A stretch of DNA of 64,000 nt from Streptomyces sp. Y2F8-2 (GCF_014905555.1 NZ_BNGS01000001.1:558001-622000); one strand, 5' to 3'. Positions 45,487 through 54,763 are shown, numbered from the stretch's first letter. The notes: generated by a model from the letters alone, not told the origin. A program made the numbers and translations.

Positions 45487-46665
45487 ATGCCCCTGCAGTC
45501 GACACTTGACCGCGTGATGAACCGCGTCGGGATCCGCAACGCCCTGCCTGCCGTCTCGGTGGCGACGCTGACGCTGGTGTTCGCGGCCGGCGGCATCGGG
45601 CCCTCGGGCGGTGACGACCGGCCGGTGGATGCCGGAGCGGTCGCGCTGGCCGTCGGCTGCGCCGTCGCGCTCGGTCTGCGCACCCGTCTCCCCTTCACCG
45701 CGCTGCTCGCCGCCGATGGGATCACGCTCGGCTGGCTGGCCGCGGGCTACCCCGGACGCCTGATCACACTCAGCGCACTGATCACGTGCTACACCGTGAC
45801 GGCGCGCCGCGGCTGGCGGTGGGGGGTCGCCGGCGCACTGGTGTGCCTGGCCACCACATCGGTGGTGACGAAGGTGTGGCTGACCGGGTCCTGGTTCGAC
45901 GACCGGTCCTTCAACGGGGCCGCCCTCATCGTCGCCTCGTTCGCGCTGGGCGCCGCGATCCACTACCACCGCGCCTTCGCCGCCGGGGCCAGGGCGCACG
46001 CCGAACAGGTCGCCCAGGCGCGCGCCGAGCAGGCCAGGCGCGAGGTCGCCGAGGAGCGGCTGAGGATCGCACGCGAACTGCACGACGTGTTCGGGCACAC
46101 CATGGCCGCGATCAGTGTGCAGGCCGGGGTCGCCGTCCATGTGATGGAGCGGCGCCCCGCGCAGGCCGCCGAGGCGCTCACCGCGATCAAGCGGATCAGC
46201 GACGAGGGACTTGACGAGGTGCGCACCCTGCTGGGCGCGTTACGCGGCGTTCCGTCCCCGGCCGCACCGGAGTCCGTGGGTCTGGCCCGGGCCGACCGCC
46301 TGCTGGAGACGCTGAAGTCGACCGGGGTGCACACCGAGCTCACGGTGCGGGGCGCCGTCAGACCGCTGCCCGCGGCGACCGACCTGACCGCCTACCGGGT
46401 CCTTCAGGAGTCCCTGACCAACATCCGCCGCCACGCCCACGCCACAGCGGTGCGCGTGGCCGTCGACTACGGCCCCTCGCGGCTGGACCTGACCGTGACC
46501 GACAACGGCCGGGGCGGAACGCCCGACGGCCGCGGCAGCGGAATCGAGGGCATGGCCGCCCGCGCCGACGCCCTGGGCGGCTCCCTTTCCGCGGGCCCGC
46601 AGCCGGGCGGCGGCTTCGCGGTGCGCTGCTCGCTGCCCCTCGTCCCCCCTGAGGAGGCTTCATGA
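45487..46665 (+). CDS. NarL-type sensor histidine kinase
   Basis: 392 residues from ATG 45487 (ATG 45517 possible). About four to five N-terminal membrane helices, then the HisKA_3 phosphoacceptor helix ERLRIARELHDVFGHTMAAISVQAGVAVHVM with the H-box His, and an HATPase domain (LQESLTNIRRHAHATAVRV, DNGRGGTPDGRGSGIEGMAARADALGG). It phosphorylates the response regulator encoded next (ATGA overlap). Signal unknown; the multicopper oxidase across the shared promoter region suggests a copper or envelope stress input. Confidence 0.93.
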   Translation: MPLQSTLDRVMNRVGIRNALPAVSVATLTLVFAAGGIGPSGGDDRPVDAGAVALAVGCAVALGLRTRLPFTALLAADGITLGWLAAGYPGRLITLSALITCYTVTARRGWRWGVAGALVCLATTSVVTKVWLTGSWFDDRSFNGAALIVASFALGAAIHYHRAFAAGARAHAEQVAQARAEQARREVAEERLRIARELHDVFGHTMAAISVQAGVAVHVMERRPAQAAEALTAIKRISDEGLDEVRTLLGALRGVPSPAAPESVGLARADRLLETLKSTGVHTELTVRGAVRPLPAATDLTAYRVLQESLTNIRRHAHATAVRVAVDYGPSRLDLTVTDNGRGGTPDGRGSGIEGMAARADALGGSLSAGPQPGGGFAVRCSLPLVPPEEAS

Positions 46666-47318
46666 TCCGGGTGCTCATCGCCGACGACCAGGCCCTGGTG
46701 CGCGGCGGTTTCCGGGTGCTGATCGAGACGGAGCCGGACATGACCGTGGTCGCCGAGGCCCGGGACGGTGACGAGGCCGTCGCACTGACCCGTGGCGAAC
46801 GCCCCGACGTGGTGCTCATGGACATCCAGATGCCCGGCACGGGCGGGCTGGCCGCCACCCGCCTCATCACCGGGGATCCGGCACTGGCCGGGGTGCGGGT
46901 GCTGATCCTCACGACGTTCGACCAGGACGACTACCTGATGGACGGGCTGGATGCGGGAGCCAGCGGTTTCCTGCTGAAGAATACCGAGCCGGCCCAGCTG
47001 CTCCACGGCATACGCCTGGTCGCGGGCGGCGAGGAACTGCTCTCGCCCGGGCTGGCCCGGCGTCTGCTCGGCGGCCGCCGCCCGCACGTGGATCCCGGTG
47101 TCTTCGCGCACCTGACCGACCGGGAACGTGAGGTGGTCGCCCTCGCCGCCCAGGGCCTGAGCAACGACGAGATCTCGGCGACCCTCCACATCAGCCTGGC
47201 CACGACGAAGACCCACGTCAGCCGGGCTCTCACCAAGCTCGACGCCCGTGACCGCGCCCACCTGGTCGCCCTGGCCTACCAGCAGGGGCTCATCACTCCG
47301 GGCCCGGAGCGGCTCTAG
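46662..47318 (+). CDS. LuxR/NarL-family response regulator
   Basis: 218 residues. Receiver domain [26 protein letters not shown] with phosphoacceptor Asp in [14 protein letters not shown], conserved Thr/Lys ([17 protein letters not shown]), then a LuxR helix-turn-helix ([44 protein letters not shown]). It acts with the coupled kinase. Its TAG overlaps the convergent uppS stop by sharing CTAG. Confidence 0.95.
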   Translation: MIRVLIADDQALVRGGFRVLIETEPDMTVVAEARDGDEAVALTRGERPDVVLMDIQMPGTGGLAATRLITGDPALAGVRVLILTTFDQDDYLMDGLDAGASGFLLKNTEPAQLLHGIRLVAGGEELLSPGLARRLLGGRRPHVDPGVFAHLTDREREVVALAAQGLSNDEISATLHISLATTKTHVSRALTKLDARDRAHLVALAYQQGLITPGPERL

Positions 47319-48148
47319 GCCTGCTCGCCCTCCATCGCCAGCAGCTCCTCGTTCGGGATCGCGCCGCCGAAGCGGCGGTCGCGGGAGGCGTACTCGACGC
47401 ACGCCCGCCACAGGTCCCGCCGGTCGAAGTCCGGCCACAGCACGTCCTGGAAGACCATCTCGGCGTAGGCACTCTGCCACAGCAGGTAGTTGGAGGTGCG
47501 CTGCTCGCCGCTCGGGCGCAGGAACAGGTCGACGTCCGGCATGTCCGGGTAGTACAGGTGCTTGGCGACCGTCTTCTCGTTGACCTTCGACGGGTCGAGC
47601 CGGCCGGCCTTGACCTCCTCCGCGATGGCCTGCACCGCGTCCGCGATCTCCGCGCGGCCGCCGTAGTTCATGCAGAAGTACAGCGTGAGCCGGTCGTTGC
47701 CCTTGGTCTGCTCCTGGGCGACCTGGAGCTCCTTGGCGACGGACTTCCACAGCCGGGGCATACGGCCCACCCAGCGCACCCGCACGCCCAGTTCGTCGAG
47801 CTGGTCGCGGGTCTTGCGGATGAAGTCGCGGTTGAAGTTCATCAGGAAGCGGACCTCGTCGGGCGAGCGCTTCCAGTTCTCGGTGGAGAAGGCGTACAGC
47901 GAGATGCTGCCGACGCCCATCTCGATCGCGCCCTGCAGCACGTCCAGCACCCGCTCGGCACCGACCTTGTGTCCCTCGGTGCGCGGCAGCCCGCGCTGCT
48001 TGGCCCACCGCCCGTTCCCGTCCATGACGATCGCCACGTGGTTCGGGATCAGCTCCCCGGGGAGCTTCGGAGGCCGCGCGCCGGACGGGTGCGGCTCAGG
48101 CGTCCTGTACTCCCGGCGCTGGCGCCCCAGAAACCCGCGTACGGCCAT
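47315..48148 (-). CDS. uppS: Isoprenyl transferase (undecaprenyl diphosphate synthase)
   Basis: 277 residues from ATG 48148. cis-Prenyltransferase signatures: [33 protein letters not shown] (catalytic Asp in MDGN), [28 protein letters not shown], and [27 protein letters not shown] with the C-terminal RxSGE motif. It makes the C55 lipid carrier for cell wall synthesis. It lies 109 bp downstream of recO on the same strand, with a low-complexity repeat between them. Confidence 0.97.
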   Translation of the reverse strand: MAVRGFLGRQRREYRTPEPHPSGARPPKLPGELIPNHVAIVMDGNGRWAKQRGLPRTEGHKVGAERVLDVLQGAIEMGVGSISLYAFSTENWKRSPDEVRFLMNFNRDFIRKTRDQLDELGVRVRWVGRMPRLWKSVAKELQVAQEQTKGNDRLTLYFCMNYGGRAEIADAVQAIAEEVKAGRLDPSKVNEKTVAKHLYYPDMPDVDLFLRPSGEQRTSNYLLWQSAYAEMVFQDVLWPDFDRRDLWRACVEYASRDRRFGGAIPNEELLAMEGEQA

Positions 48149-48171
48149 GTGCTTCTCGCTCCTCGGTTCTT

Positions 48172-48236
48172 CGGTCTGTTCGCTCTGTCGCTCTGTCGCT
48201 TTGTCGCTGTATCGCCGTGTCGGTCTGCCGCTCCGA
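48172..48236 (-). repeat. Low-complexity TCGCTCTG-type tandem tract before uppS
   Basis: About seven degenerate 8-10-bp units (GTCGCTCT, GTCGCTTT, GTCGCTGT, ATCGCCGT, GTCGGTCT) fill the recO-uppS spacer. In the minus-strand transcript it reads as AGCGACAGA repeats, largely unpaired. Confidence 0.7.
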
Positions 48237-48257
48237 CAACTGTGACGCCGCGTCGCT

Positions 48258-49004
48258 CTACTGTTCCACGTACCGGAGCGAGCGCAGCCCCCGCTCCAGG
48301 TGCCAGTGCAGATACGCCGACACGAGCCCGCTGCCCTCCCGGACGTACCGCGCCTCGCACGCGTCCGCGGTCTCCCAGTCTCCCGTCAGCAGCGCGCCGA
48401 GCAGTTCCAGGGCCTGCGGCGAGGGTACGACGCTGCCGGGCACCCGGCAGTCGGCGCACACGGACCCGCCCGAGGCGACCGAGAAGAAGCGGTTCGGCCC
48501 CGGCATGCCGCACTTCGCGCAGTCGCCGAAGCTGGGCGCGTAGCCGTTGACGGCGAGTGAACGCAGCAGGAAGGCGTCCAGGACGAGGTGCGGCGCGTGC
48601 TCACCACGGGCGAGCGTCCTCAGGCCCCCGACCAGCAGCAGATACTGCTGGACGGCCGGCTCCCCCTCATGGTCGGTGAACCGCTCGGCGGTCTCCAGCA
48701 TGGCGGTCCCGGCGGTGTACCGGGCGTAGTCGGTGACGATCCCACCACCGTAGGGGGCGATGGTCTCGCTCTGCGTGCACAGCGGCAGCCCCCGCCCGAC
48801 CAGCTCGCTCCCGCGCGCGAAGAACTGCACGTCCACGTGCGAGAACGGCTCCAGCCTGGCCCCGAACTTCGACTTCGTCCGGCGCACCCCGCGGGCCACG
48901 GCGCGTACACGTCCGTGACCCCGCGTGAGCAGCGTGATGATCCGGTCCGCCTCACCCAGCTTCTGGGTGCGCAGCACGATGCCGTCGTCGCGGAACAGAC
49001 TCAT
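48258..49004 (-). CDS. recO: DNA repair protein RecO
   Basis: 248 residues from ATG 49004 ([31 protein letters not shown]); ATG 49013 would add three residues and neither has a clear ribosome-binding site. N-terminal OB fold, then a helical domain with the zinc finger [25 protein letters not shown]. It loads RecA onto SSB-coated DNA with RecR/RecF and promotes annealing. Same order as in other Streptomyces (recO then uppS). Confidence 0.96.
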   Translation of the reverse strand: MSLFRDDGIVLRTQKLGEADRIITLLTRGHGRVRAVARGVRRTKSKFGARLEPFSHVDVQFFARGSELVGRGLPLCTQSETIAPYGGGIVTDYARYTAGTAMLETAERFTDHEGEPAVQQYLLLVGGLRTLARGEHAPHLVLDAFLLRSLAVNGYAPSFGDCAKCGMPGPNRFFSVASGGSVCADCRVPGSVVPSPQALELLGALLTGDWETADACEARYVREGSGLVSAYLHWHLERGLRSLRYVEQ

Positions 49005-49048
49005 GGGGTCCATTCTCGCCTACGGCGGACCCGCCTCGGGCCGGGTCC

Positions 49049-49270
49049 TCAAGGGACCTCACCGCGGCTGCGTGCGTTGGCGTACGCGGTGGCGGCCCGC
49101 AGGCGCTCGGCCGGTGTCGCGGGGCGCACGGCCTCCGGTTCGACGTCCCACTCCTTGCCCCCGCCGTACGGTCTCAGCTGTACGTAGGGGCCCTCGTGCC
49201 CCATGACGATGCCCACCCTCCCGGTGCGGGTGTCGACGGCGTACGACCCGATCGGCGGCTTCTTCTTCAT
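49049..49270 (-). CDS. Small conserved hypothetical protein (73 aa)
   Basis: ATG 49270 behind GGAGG. KKKPPIGSYAVDTRTGRVGIVMGHEGPYVQLRPYGGGKEWDVEPEAVRPATPAERLRAA: a short SH3-like beta sheet with a basic start and helical tail. Such proteins recur in Streptomyces next to XRE/DUF5753-type regulator genes. Its start overlaps the stop of the upstream gene (ATGA), so the two are co-translated. Confidence 0.8.
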   Translation of the reverse strand: MKKKPPIGSYAVDTRTGRVGIVMGHEGPYVQLRPYGGGKEWDVEPEAVRPATPAERLRAATAYANARSRGEVP

Positions 49271-49518
49271 CGCGCCTCCGCCGCCGGCCGCGCCCGCAGC
49301 GCCTCCGCGAGCCGGGCGGCGACGTCGACGGAACAGCCGCCCGATTCCACCAGCGGACAGGGAGTCTCCCGCGCCAGACTTGCCGGGTCGAGCCGGAGCG
49401 ACGGCAATGTGATTCCGGCGCTCGCGAGCGCAGCCCGCAATTCCTTCACTGTCTCCTCCGCCTCTTCGACGCGGTGCGCCGAGTCTCGTCCCCCGAGTGA
49501 TACGTGTACTGCAGTCAC
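49267..49518 (-). CDS. Small hypothetical protein (83 aa)
   Basis: GTG 49518 behind GGGGAG. A helical, charged protein (RVEEAEETVKELRAALASAGI) with two Cys (ETPCPLVESGGCSVD). It is coupled to the 73-aa gene and divergent from the broken XRE regulator. The trio regulator plus two small proteins resembles the regulator/small-partner modules abundant in Streptomyces; function unknown. Confidence 0.75.
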   Translation of the reverse strand: MTAVHVSLGGRDSAHRVEEAEETVKELRAALASAGITLPSLRLDPASLARETPCPLVESGGCSVDVAARLAEALRARPAAEAR

Positions 49519-49634
49519 CGTGCTCCCCTTCCCCGTGCAATTTCACGCTTCGCATCTCCATGGTGACGCTCTGCATCTACACTCGACAGGTGTCTGTGCC
49601 CTACAAGTGCGAGGCAGCAGGGGTGCGTTGAGCC

Positions 49635-50100
49635 ATGGCCAACGGTGCGCGGCAGGCGGCGTGGGAGTTCTTCGGTACCGAGCTGAAGCGGCGACGGGAG
49701 AACGCGGGGTTCACCCAGGCGGCTGGGGGCGCGTGTTTTCGTCTCGGGCGGCCACATCGGCCAATTCGAACAAGCGATTCGCAAACCGCAGTTGGATGTG
49801 GCACAGCGGATCGACGAGGTCCTGCAAACCGAGGGCTTTTTCGAGCGGACGTGGCGAAAGCTCATTGATGACGCGAGATATGCGGATTATTTCGCTCAGG
49901 TGGTTGAGCTCGAGCGGACGGCGACGAAGAACTGCGAGTTCGCGCCGACGTTGGTGCCGGGGTTGCCGCAGACGGCGGAGTACGCGAGCGCGGTGACGCT
50001 CGCCGACCCTACGATCTGCCCAGGGCCGCCGCGCTCTCGCCTACGGCGTCCCTGGCTCTGATCGAGGCCGCCTGGACGGCGTTCGTGCGCGGACACCGCG
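49635..50100 (+). pseudogene. XRE/DUF5753-type regulator with two frameshifts and lost C-terminus
   Basis: ATG 49635 begins MANGARQAAWEFFGTELKRRRENAGFTQAA. At about 49727 the frame shifts to continue as LGARVFVSGGHIGQFEQAIRKPQLDVAQRIDEVLQTEGFFERTWRKLIDDARYADYFAQVVELE...TLVPGLPQTAEYA. At about 50011 it shifts again to YDLPRAAALSPTASLALIEAAWTAFVRGH. The parts form the helix-turn-helix and first half of the ligand domain; the expected ~280-residue protein then stops short where the minus-strand methyltransferase ends. Not functional as read. Confidence 0.8.
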
Positions 50101-50102
50101 GG

Positions 50103-50846
50103 TCAGCGGTCGGACACGAGCAGCCGGTACCCGACGTCGATGCTGTCGAGCGTGAGCAGCTCGGCGTGGCGTGTGTGCCAGCGGCCGGTCGCCAGGTCCT
50201 CCGCGAGCCGGGTCAGGCCGGGCGCGAGGGCGTCTTCGCCGGTCTGGGCGAACAGGGAGACTCCCGCCCGCACCTGCGGGTCGAGGTAGGCGCTGGGGCG
50301 GCGCCAGTATGCGGCGCCGAATCCGTCCGCGCAGTCATGGGGAACCCGGACCGGTTCCTGGCGCGCCCCACCGAGCAGGTCAGCCAGTCGGTCGGTGGGG
50401 ACGGCGCGGGTGTCGTCGAACGCGGCCGCCTCCGGCAGGTACTCCCGTACGAGCCAGAACCGCTCGCGGAAGATGCGCTGGTCCCAGGTCAGGATGACGA
50501 TGCGGCGGCGGGCGACCCGGCGCAGTTCCTTGATTCCGGCCGCCAGGTCGGACCAGTGGTGGACGGTGAGCAGGGCCATCACGGCGTCGGCGGCACCGTC
50601 ACGCAGCGGGAGGCGTTCCGCGACGGCCTGCACGGCCGGTGCGGATCCCGGCGGGCGCTGGGCGATCATGACCTGGCTGGGTTCCACCGCGAGGACCGTC
50701 TGCGGCGGTTCGTACGAGCCGGTGCCCGCGCCGACGTTGATCACGTCCCTGACGTCGCCGAGTGCGGTGCGGATCTGCGCGCCGATCCGCGGATCAGGCT
50801 GCCGTGTCCGGGCATACGTCGCGCCGAGCGTGTCGTAGGTCGCCAT
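50103..50846 (-). CDS. Class I SAM-dependent methyltransferase
   Basis: 247 residues from ATG 50846. Begins ATYDTLGATYARTRQPDPRIGAQI and has motif I VINVGAGTGSYEPP, the acidic VLAVEPSQVMI and LPLRDGAADAVMALLTVHHW. This is the UbiE/Methyltransf_11 group acting on small molecules; substrate unknown. Single gene between the MaoC-like gene and the regulator pseudogene. Confidence 0.88.
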   Translation of the reverse strand: MATYDTLGATYARTRQPDPRIGAQIRTALGDVRDVINVGAGTGSYEPPQTVLAVEPSQVMIAQRPPGSAPAVQAVAERLPLRDGAADAVMALLTVHHWSDLAAGIKELRRVARRRIVILTWDQRIFRERFWLVREYLPEAAAFDDTRAVPTDRLADLLGGARQEPVRVPHDCADGFGAAYWRRPSAYLDPQVRAGVSLFAQTGEDALAPGLTRLAEDLATGRWHTRHAELLTLDSIDVGYRLLVSDR

Positions 50847-50875
50847 GCCGGTCAGTCTGCCCAGCAGGCGCGGTC

Positions 50876-51331
50876 TCAGGCGTCGCCCGTCCGCCCGAGG
50901 ATCTCGCGCACTCCCTGGTCGCGCACAACGCCCGTGCTGTCCCCGCGCAGCACCTCGTCGCCGTCCTGGTTGACGATCACGATGCCGAACTCGATCTTCA
51001 TCCCGGCCCGTTTCCGTTCCAGTGCCCGCACTGTCACGTGTGCGGTGATGGTGTCCCCTTCCCAGACGGGCTTGAGGAACTCCCAGCTCATCCGACGGGC
51101 GATGTAGTCCAGTCGGCCGCCGATCTGCGTCGCCAACGAGGCTGTCAGCAGCCCGTGCGCCATGACCGGCCCGTCAGCCGGGATGTGGTGGCGCCCCTCG
51201 TCGCCCACCAGGGAGGCGAAAGCCGCGATGTCCTCAGCCAGAATGGTGCGCTCCGCCGTGAGAACCTGCCCCACCGCCAGAGCGGACGCCTTGTTTGCTC
51301 CACGAGTGTGGATATCACCGTTCTGGGACAT
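50876..51331 (-). CDS. MaoC-like hotdog-fold dehydratase
   Basis: 151 residues from ATG 51331 with GGGGAGG directly upstream. Hotdog fold with LTAERTILAEDIAAFASLVGDEGRHHIPADGPVMAHGLLTASL (the D..H active-site pattern of MaoC/R-hydratases) and SWEFLKPVWEGDTITAHVTV. Likely hydrates or dehydrates an acyl-CoA or acyl-ACP. It stands 30 bp upstream of the methyltransferase on the same strand and may be cotranscribed with it. Confidence 0.85.
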   Translation of the reverse strand: MSQNGDIHTRGANKASALAVGQVLTAERTILAEDIAAFASLVGDEGRHHIPADGPVMAHGLLTASLATQIGGRLDYIARRMSWEFLKPVWEGDTITAHVTVRALERKRAGMKIEFGIVIVNQDGDEVLRGDSTGVVRDQGVREILGRTGDA

Positions 51332-51469
51332 GTCCTCCCCTTCGTCTTCGGTCCGGATCGGTGTCACCTTGAGTGGCTGACACGGGCAGGTTCAGTTCCC
51401 AGGAGACGCCGAACCGGGCCGTCACCGAGGTGGAGGCAACGGCCCGTCCGGTCCTGTCGGTACGTACCG

Positions 51470-52417
51470 CTACAGCAGGTTGTAGACCTGGAACCCGCTG
51501 CCGATCTTGACCGGCTTCTGGTAGACGGACTGAGCGTTGCCCGTGCCCGAGTACCGGAGCAGGTCGCCGTTCGGCTTGCGAGCGATCAGGTCCGGCTTTC
51601 CGTCGGCGTCGAGGTCGCCGACCGACAGCAGCCGGTCGTACGTGTTCCAGCCGCCGCCGATCCTCGTACGGGGCGCGAAGGGGGCCGTGTAGTCGCCCGT
51701 GCCCTTGTAGAGCCAGAGAACGCCGGACTTGTCCCGGGCGACGATGTCGGCCTTGCCGTCACCGGTCAGGTCACCCTGGCCGGCGATCTGGGTGTACTGG
51801 CCCCAGCCTTGGCCGATACGTTTCCGCGGGGCGAGCTTTCCGTCCGGGTGGGCGAGGTACTCCCACAGAGCACCGGCCTTGTCGACGCCGATGAGGTCGG
51901 CCTCCTTGGCTCCGCCGAGGTCTCCGGGGGAGAGGACCGTGGTGTAGATGCTCCAGCCCGTGCCGACATGGTTGGTGTGCATGTCGAGGTGGTCATCGAT
52001 CCACTGGTAGTCCAGCTTCCCGTCCTTGTAGAGGTACCAGGTGCCGTCGCTCCACCCGTCCTTGTCGTTGTCGACGTCGATCGAGTCGGCGAAGGCTTCG
52101 AAGGTGACCCCCACGTCTTCGCGGGGCTCGAAACCGCCCTTGCGGTCCGTGAAGTACAAGTACAGCTCGGCGGTCCGCCTGTGAACGGCGGTCAGCGGGA
52201 AGCTGGGCGTCTGCACCGGGCCGTCCGCACGGACGCGCGGCCCCAGGCTCTGTACGTCGTGGGCCTGGTGCCGGGGCCCGGATGCGGCACGCGTCCGGGC
52301 GGCCCCGGCCGGGTCGCCGGAGGCGAAGGCCGTACCGGCCGTGGCGGCCAGCACGGCCGTGACGGCGGTGGCGGCCAGTGCGCTCCGGAACGCACGACGA
52401 CGTCTGACGACGGTCAT
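51470..52417 (-). CDS. Secreted FG-GAP/VCBS repeat protein
   Basis: 315 residues from ATG 52417 behind GGGGGATC. Signal peptide (VVRRRRAFRSALAATAVTAVLAATAGTAFA), an N-terminal linker with a beta domain, then four FG-GAP-like blades: DLGGAKEADLIGVDKAGALWEYL, DLTGDGKADIVARDKSGVLWLYKG, DLDADGKPDLIARKPNGDLLRYSG. It should form a partial beta-propeller outside the cell, binding calcium; the role is unknown. Related in design to the large protein at the left edge of the window. Confidence 0.88.
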   Translation of the reverse strand: MTVVRRRRAFRSALAATAVTAVLAATAGTAFASGDPAGAARTRAASGPRHQAHDVQSLGPRVRADGPVQTPSFPLTAVHRRTAELYLYFTDRKGGFEPREDVGVTFEAFADSIDVDNDKDGWSDGTWYLYKDGKLDYQWIDDHLDMHTNHVGTGWSIYTTVLSPGDLGGAKEADLIGVDKAGALWEYLAHPDGKLAPRKRIGQGWGQYTQIAGQGDLTGDGKADIVARDKSGVLWLYKGTGDYTAPFAPRTRIGGGWNTYDRLLSVGDLDADGKPDLIARKPNGDLLRYSGTGNAQSVYQKPVKIGSGFQVYNLL

Positions 52418-52751
52418 GAAGATCCCCCTGTGATCTGCTCAACGGCACTTGGTCATGTGCCAGCGGTGATCAAGCGTCCCACAAGTCCCTCACAGGCTCA
52501 TCGGAATTGCCTCGTTGACGACCGATCTCGCGTACGAGTCGTACGACCTCGAGCTGATTGACCCGTGCTTCCCGGTGCGCTTGTATCCCCGAGCGGGCTC
52601 GAAGAGGGCTTCGGTGTCGTCTCACGTGATCCGTCGATCAGCGCCGACGGGCGGTACTACCTCGCTACGACGTCCGGAGCAACGCCGCACGGAGCAACGC
52701 CGCACGGAGCAGACCGTGGACGCTGCGGCGTGCGACGCGCGGCCGTACCCC
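52418..52751. other. 334-bp intergenic region without a convincing gene
   Basis: Downstream of the six-gene cluster and upstream of the FG-GAP gene (both minus strand). Open frames on the plus strand have no ribosome-binding site. It contains an exact 15-bp direct repeat (GGAGCAACGCCGCAC, at about 52677 and 52692). No strong terminator hairpin was seen. Confidence 0.5.
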
Positions 52752-53753
52752 TCAGCCGGACGCGGCGGTCGGTGCGGGCAGCGGGTCCGGTCCGGTGGGC
52801 TCGGTCGCCTCCCACAGGACGTTGAACCGCTTCATGCGCTCCTGGACGTGCTCGGGTGTCATCTTCAGGAGTGTCTTGGCCGGTACGACGTCCACGTCCG
52901 GCTCTATCTCGTAGCAGAGCTGCCCGTCGAAGACGATGAAGTCGTTCGTGAGCGTGAGACGGGCCCGCTGCGGCAGTTCCGAGCGGACCGCGATGCGAGC
53001 GTCGATGCCGAGGTCCCGCTGGCTGCGGCAGAGGTCCTCCAGTTCCTCGGTGCGTTCGAGCGGATTCTTCACGAGGAACAGCCGCCGCACCCGCACTCCC
53101 CGCTTCACGGCCTCTTCCTGTGCCTTCAGGTAGCGGTTGGCGGGCTCGCTGGTCCAGAAGTCGCGGTCCACGGGGGTGCTGGTGGCCTCCAGGGTGCGGG
53201 CGCAGCACGCGGTGAGGGCGATCAGCCAGTCGTGCTCCTCGCCCGGGCGGTCCGTGCTGCCACGGCTGAGGCTCTCCATCGTGGACGCGAGCTGGGCGAT
53301 CCGGTCCTGGGCGAAGTCCTTCACCAGCTGTGACTCCTGGCGGCCCACATGCGTGTAGGCGCGCGCCAGCCGCGCCACGCCGTCGGACCGCAGCACCGAG
53401 CGGTCCACCTCGCTGAACAGCTCGGTCGCCTCACTGATCCGGACGAAGGCCCCCTCGACCTCCCTGCGCATCTCGAGGTGGTACTTGTCCAGGCCCTGCT
53501 CCATCGAGTTCAGCCGCTGCTCGAAGTCCACGAGGTACTGGATGATCAGTGCCGCGCCACCGAGGACGACGGACACGGTCAGCTGCCACACCCCGTTCTT
53601 GTCCTGGTTCAGGACGTTGGTCAGGAAGTAGGTGGCACCGGCCACCACCGCCGTGACCAGTGTCTTCCGTAACAGGTTCGGTGAGCGCTGCCCCTCCTCG
53701 CTCCTCGACGCCCTGCGTGCGTCCCCTGATGACGCTCCTGACGCTCCTGTCAT
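52752..53753 (-). CDS. Membrane-anchored hypothetical protein of the SCO2521-type cluster
   Basis: 333 residues from ATG 53753 behind GGGGGAG. Two membrane helices near the N-terminus (KTLVTAVVAGATYFLTNVL and WQLTVSVVLGGAALIIQYLV), then an amphipathic/coiled segment (EQRLNSMEQGLDKYHLEMRREVEGAFVRISEATELF) and a soluble C-terminal domain RVRRLFLVKNPLERTEELEDL...LTLTNDFIVFDGQLCYEIEPD, faintly like PLD-superfamily sensing domains but without HKD. Function unknown. It lies 40 bp after the SCO2521-like gene and probably ends the operon. Confidence 0.82.
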   Translation of the reverse strand: MTGASGASSGDARRASRSEEGQRSPNLLRKTLVTAVVAGATYFLTNVLNQDKNGVWQLTVSVVLGGAALIIQYLVDFEQRLNSMEQGLDKYHLEMRREVEGAFVRISEATELFSEVDRSVLRSDGVARLARAYTHVGRQESQLVKDFAQDRIAQLASTMESLSRGSTDRPGEEHDWLIALTACCARTLEATSTPVDRDFWTSEPANRYLKAQEEAVKRGVRVRRLFLVKNPLERTEELEDLCRSQRDLGIDARIAVRSELPQRARLTLTNDFIVFDGQLCYEIEPDVDVVPAKTLLKMTPEHVQERMKRFNVLWEATEPTGPDPLPAPTAASG

Positions 53754-53793
53754 GTCGGTCTCCCCCGTCCCGATTGTCGGTTCGTGCCGCCCT

Positions 53794-54762
53794 TCAGCGC
53801 GTGCTCAGCGCTTCGTGCAGCAACGGAATGGCCTGGACGGCCAGTTGGTCGCGGATGCGCTGGACCAGGGTCTGCCACTGACGGGTGAACCCCGGCTCCC
53901 GTTCCAGCACGTCCCACAGGTGACCCAGTGTGCGGTCCACGTGTGCGCGCGGCATCCACACATGCAGCAGGTGATCGACGGCCGGGCGCAGCGCGAGGAC
54001 GGCCGAGGGGCCGTCCGCCGCACCGAGCCGGCTGCTGTCCAACATGTGCACGACGGTCGTCAGCAGCCAGTCGTGCAGGGCGAGGTCCTCGCACAGGCCG
54101 GCGGCCGCGGCGGCCGGCACGTCCTCCGGAAGCCTCAGTTCCACGGTGCGCAGCCCGTGCTCGGCGAGGGTGAAGCGCTGAAGCGACGGTCCCTCGCCCT
54201 CGGGGGCGCGTCGCGCGACCCAGCGCAGATGGGTGCGCCGGGACTTGAAGGGTGCCTTGTGGTCGAGCAGCGGGTGGCGCAGCAGTTGGGCGAGCAGGCC
54301 CTCGGCGATCATTCCGAGGTCGAGTTCGCCGCGTGCGCCGCCGCGCAGGACGCCTTCGGCGGTGGCCTGTTCGGGGAGCTTCCCGAAGGGTTCGACCAGG
54401 CCGGGCCTGACCAGGTAGTGGCCCCAGGGACGGCGCGTGTCGGGGCCGGCGGACGGGGCGCTGAAGTAGGCGGTGGCCTGCAGGACGCGGCCCTCGGTGA
54501 GCGCGGCGCGGGCGGCCACGGTGCCGACGCCGCGCACCTTGGCGCCGTTGGAGGTGGGCAGCCGGCAGTCCACGCCGGTGAGGACGTCCGGGGACAGCGC
54601 GTACAGGTTGGGCCGCTCGGAGACCCGGACGTGTTCGTCGGCGCGCAGCCTCAGCAGCTGGGCGGCGGCCCGGCCGTCCAGTGCGTGGAAGGACGGCAGC
54701 AGACAGGTCCGCACCTCACCGCAGGCGAGCACCGGGCGCGCCGACTGTCCCCCGGCCGGCAC
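53794..54762 (-). CDS. SCO2521 family protein
   Basis: 322 residues from GTG 54762, one base after the upstream stop. No signal peptide. Recognised by type and position as the SCO2521 family, a conserved actinobacterial protein of unknown function always met with the P-loop neighbour. Notable parts: EVRTCLLPSFHALDGRAAAQLLRLRADEHVRVSERP and AVDHLLHVWMPRAHVDRTLGHLWDVLE. Alternating beta strands and helices; no catalytic motif visible. Confidence 0.8.
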   Translation of the reverse strand: MPAGGQSARPVLACGEVRTCLLPSFHALDGRAAAQLLRLRADEHVRVSERPNLYALSPDVLTGVDCRLPTSNGAKVRGVGTVAARAALTEGRVLQATAYFSAPSAGPDTRRPWGHYLVRPGLVEPFGKLPEQATAEGVLRGGARGELDLGMIAEGLLAQLLRHPLLDHKAPFKSRRTHLRWVARRAPEGEGPSLQRFTLAEHGLRTVELRLPEDVPAAAAAGLCEDLALHDWLLTTVVHMLDSSRLGAADGPSAVLALRPAVDHLLHVWMPRAHVDRTLGHLWDVLEREPGFTRQWQTLVQRIRDQLAVQAIPLLHEALSTR

Positions 54763-54763
54763 C

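Noticed and set aside
48172..48236. Repeat tract considered as a CRISPR-like array
   Set aside because: Units of 8-10 bp without spacers; simple low-complexity DNA.
52515..52825. Small plus-strand frames downstream of the conservon
   Set aside because: No start signals or recognisable composition; they overlap the 3' end of the minus-strand gene.
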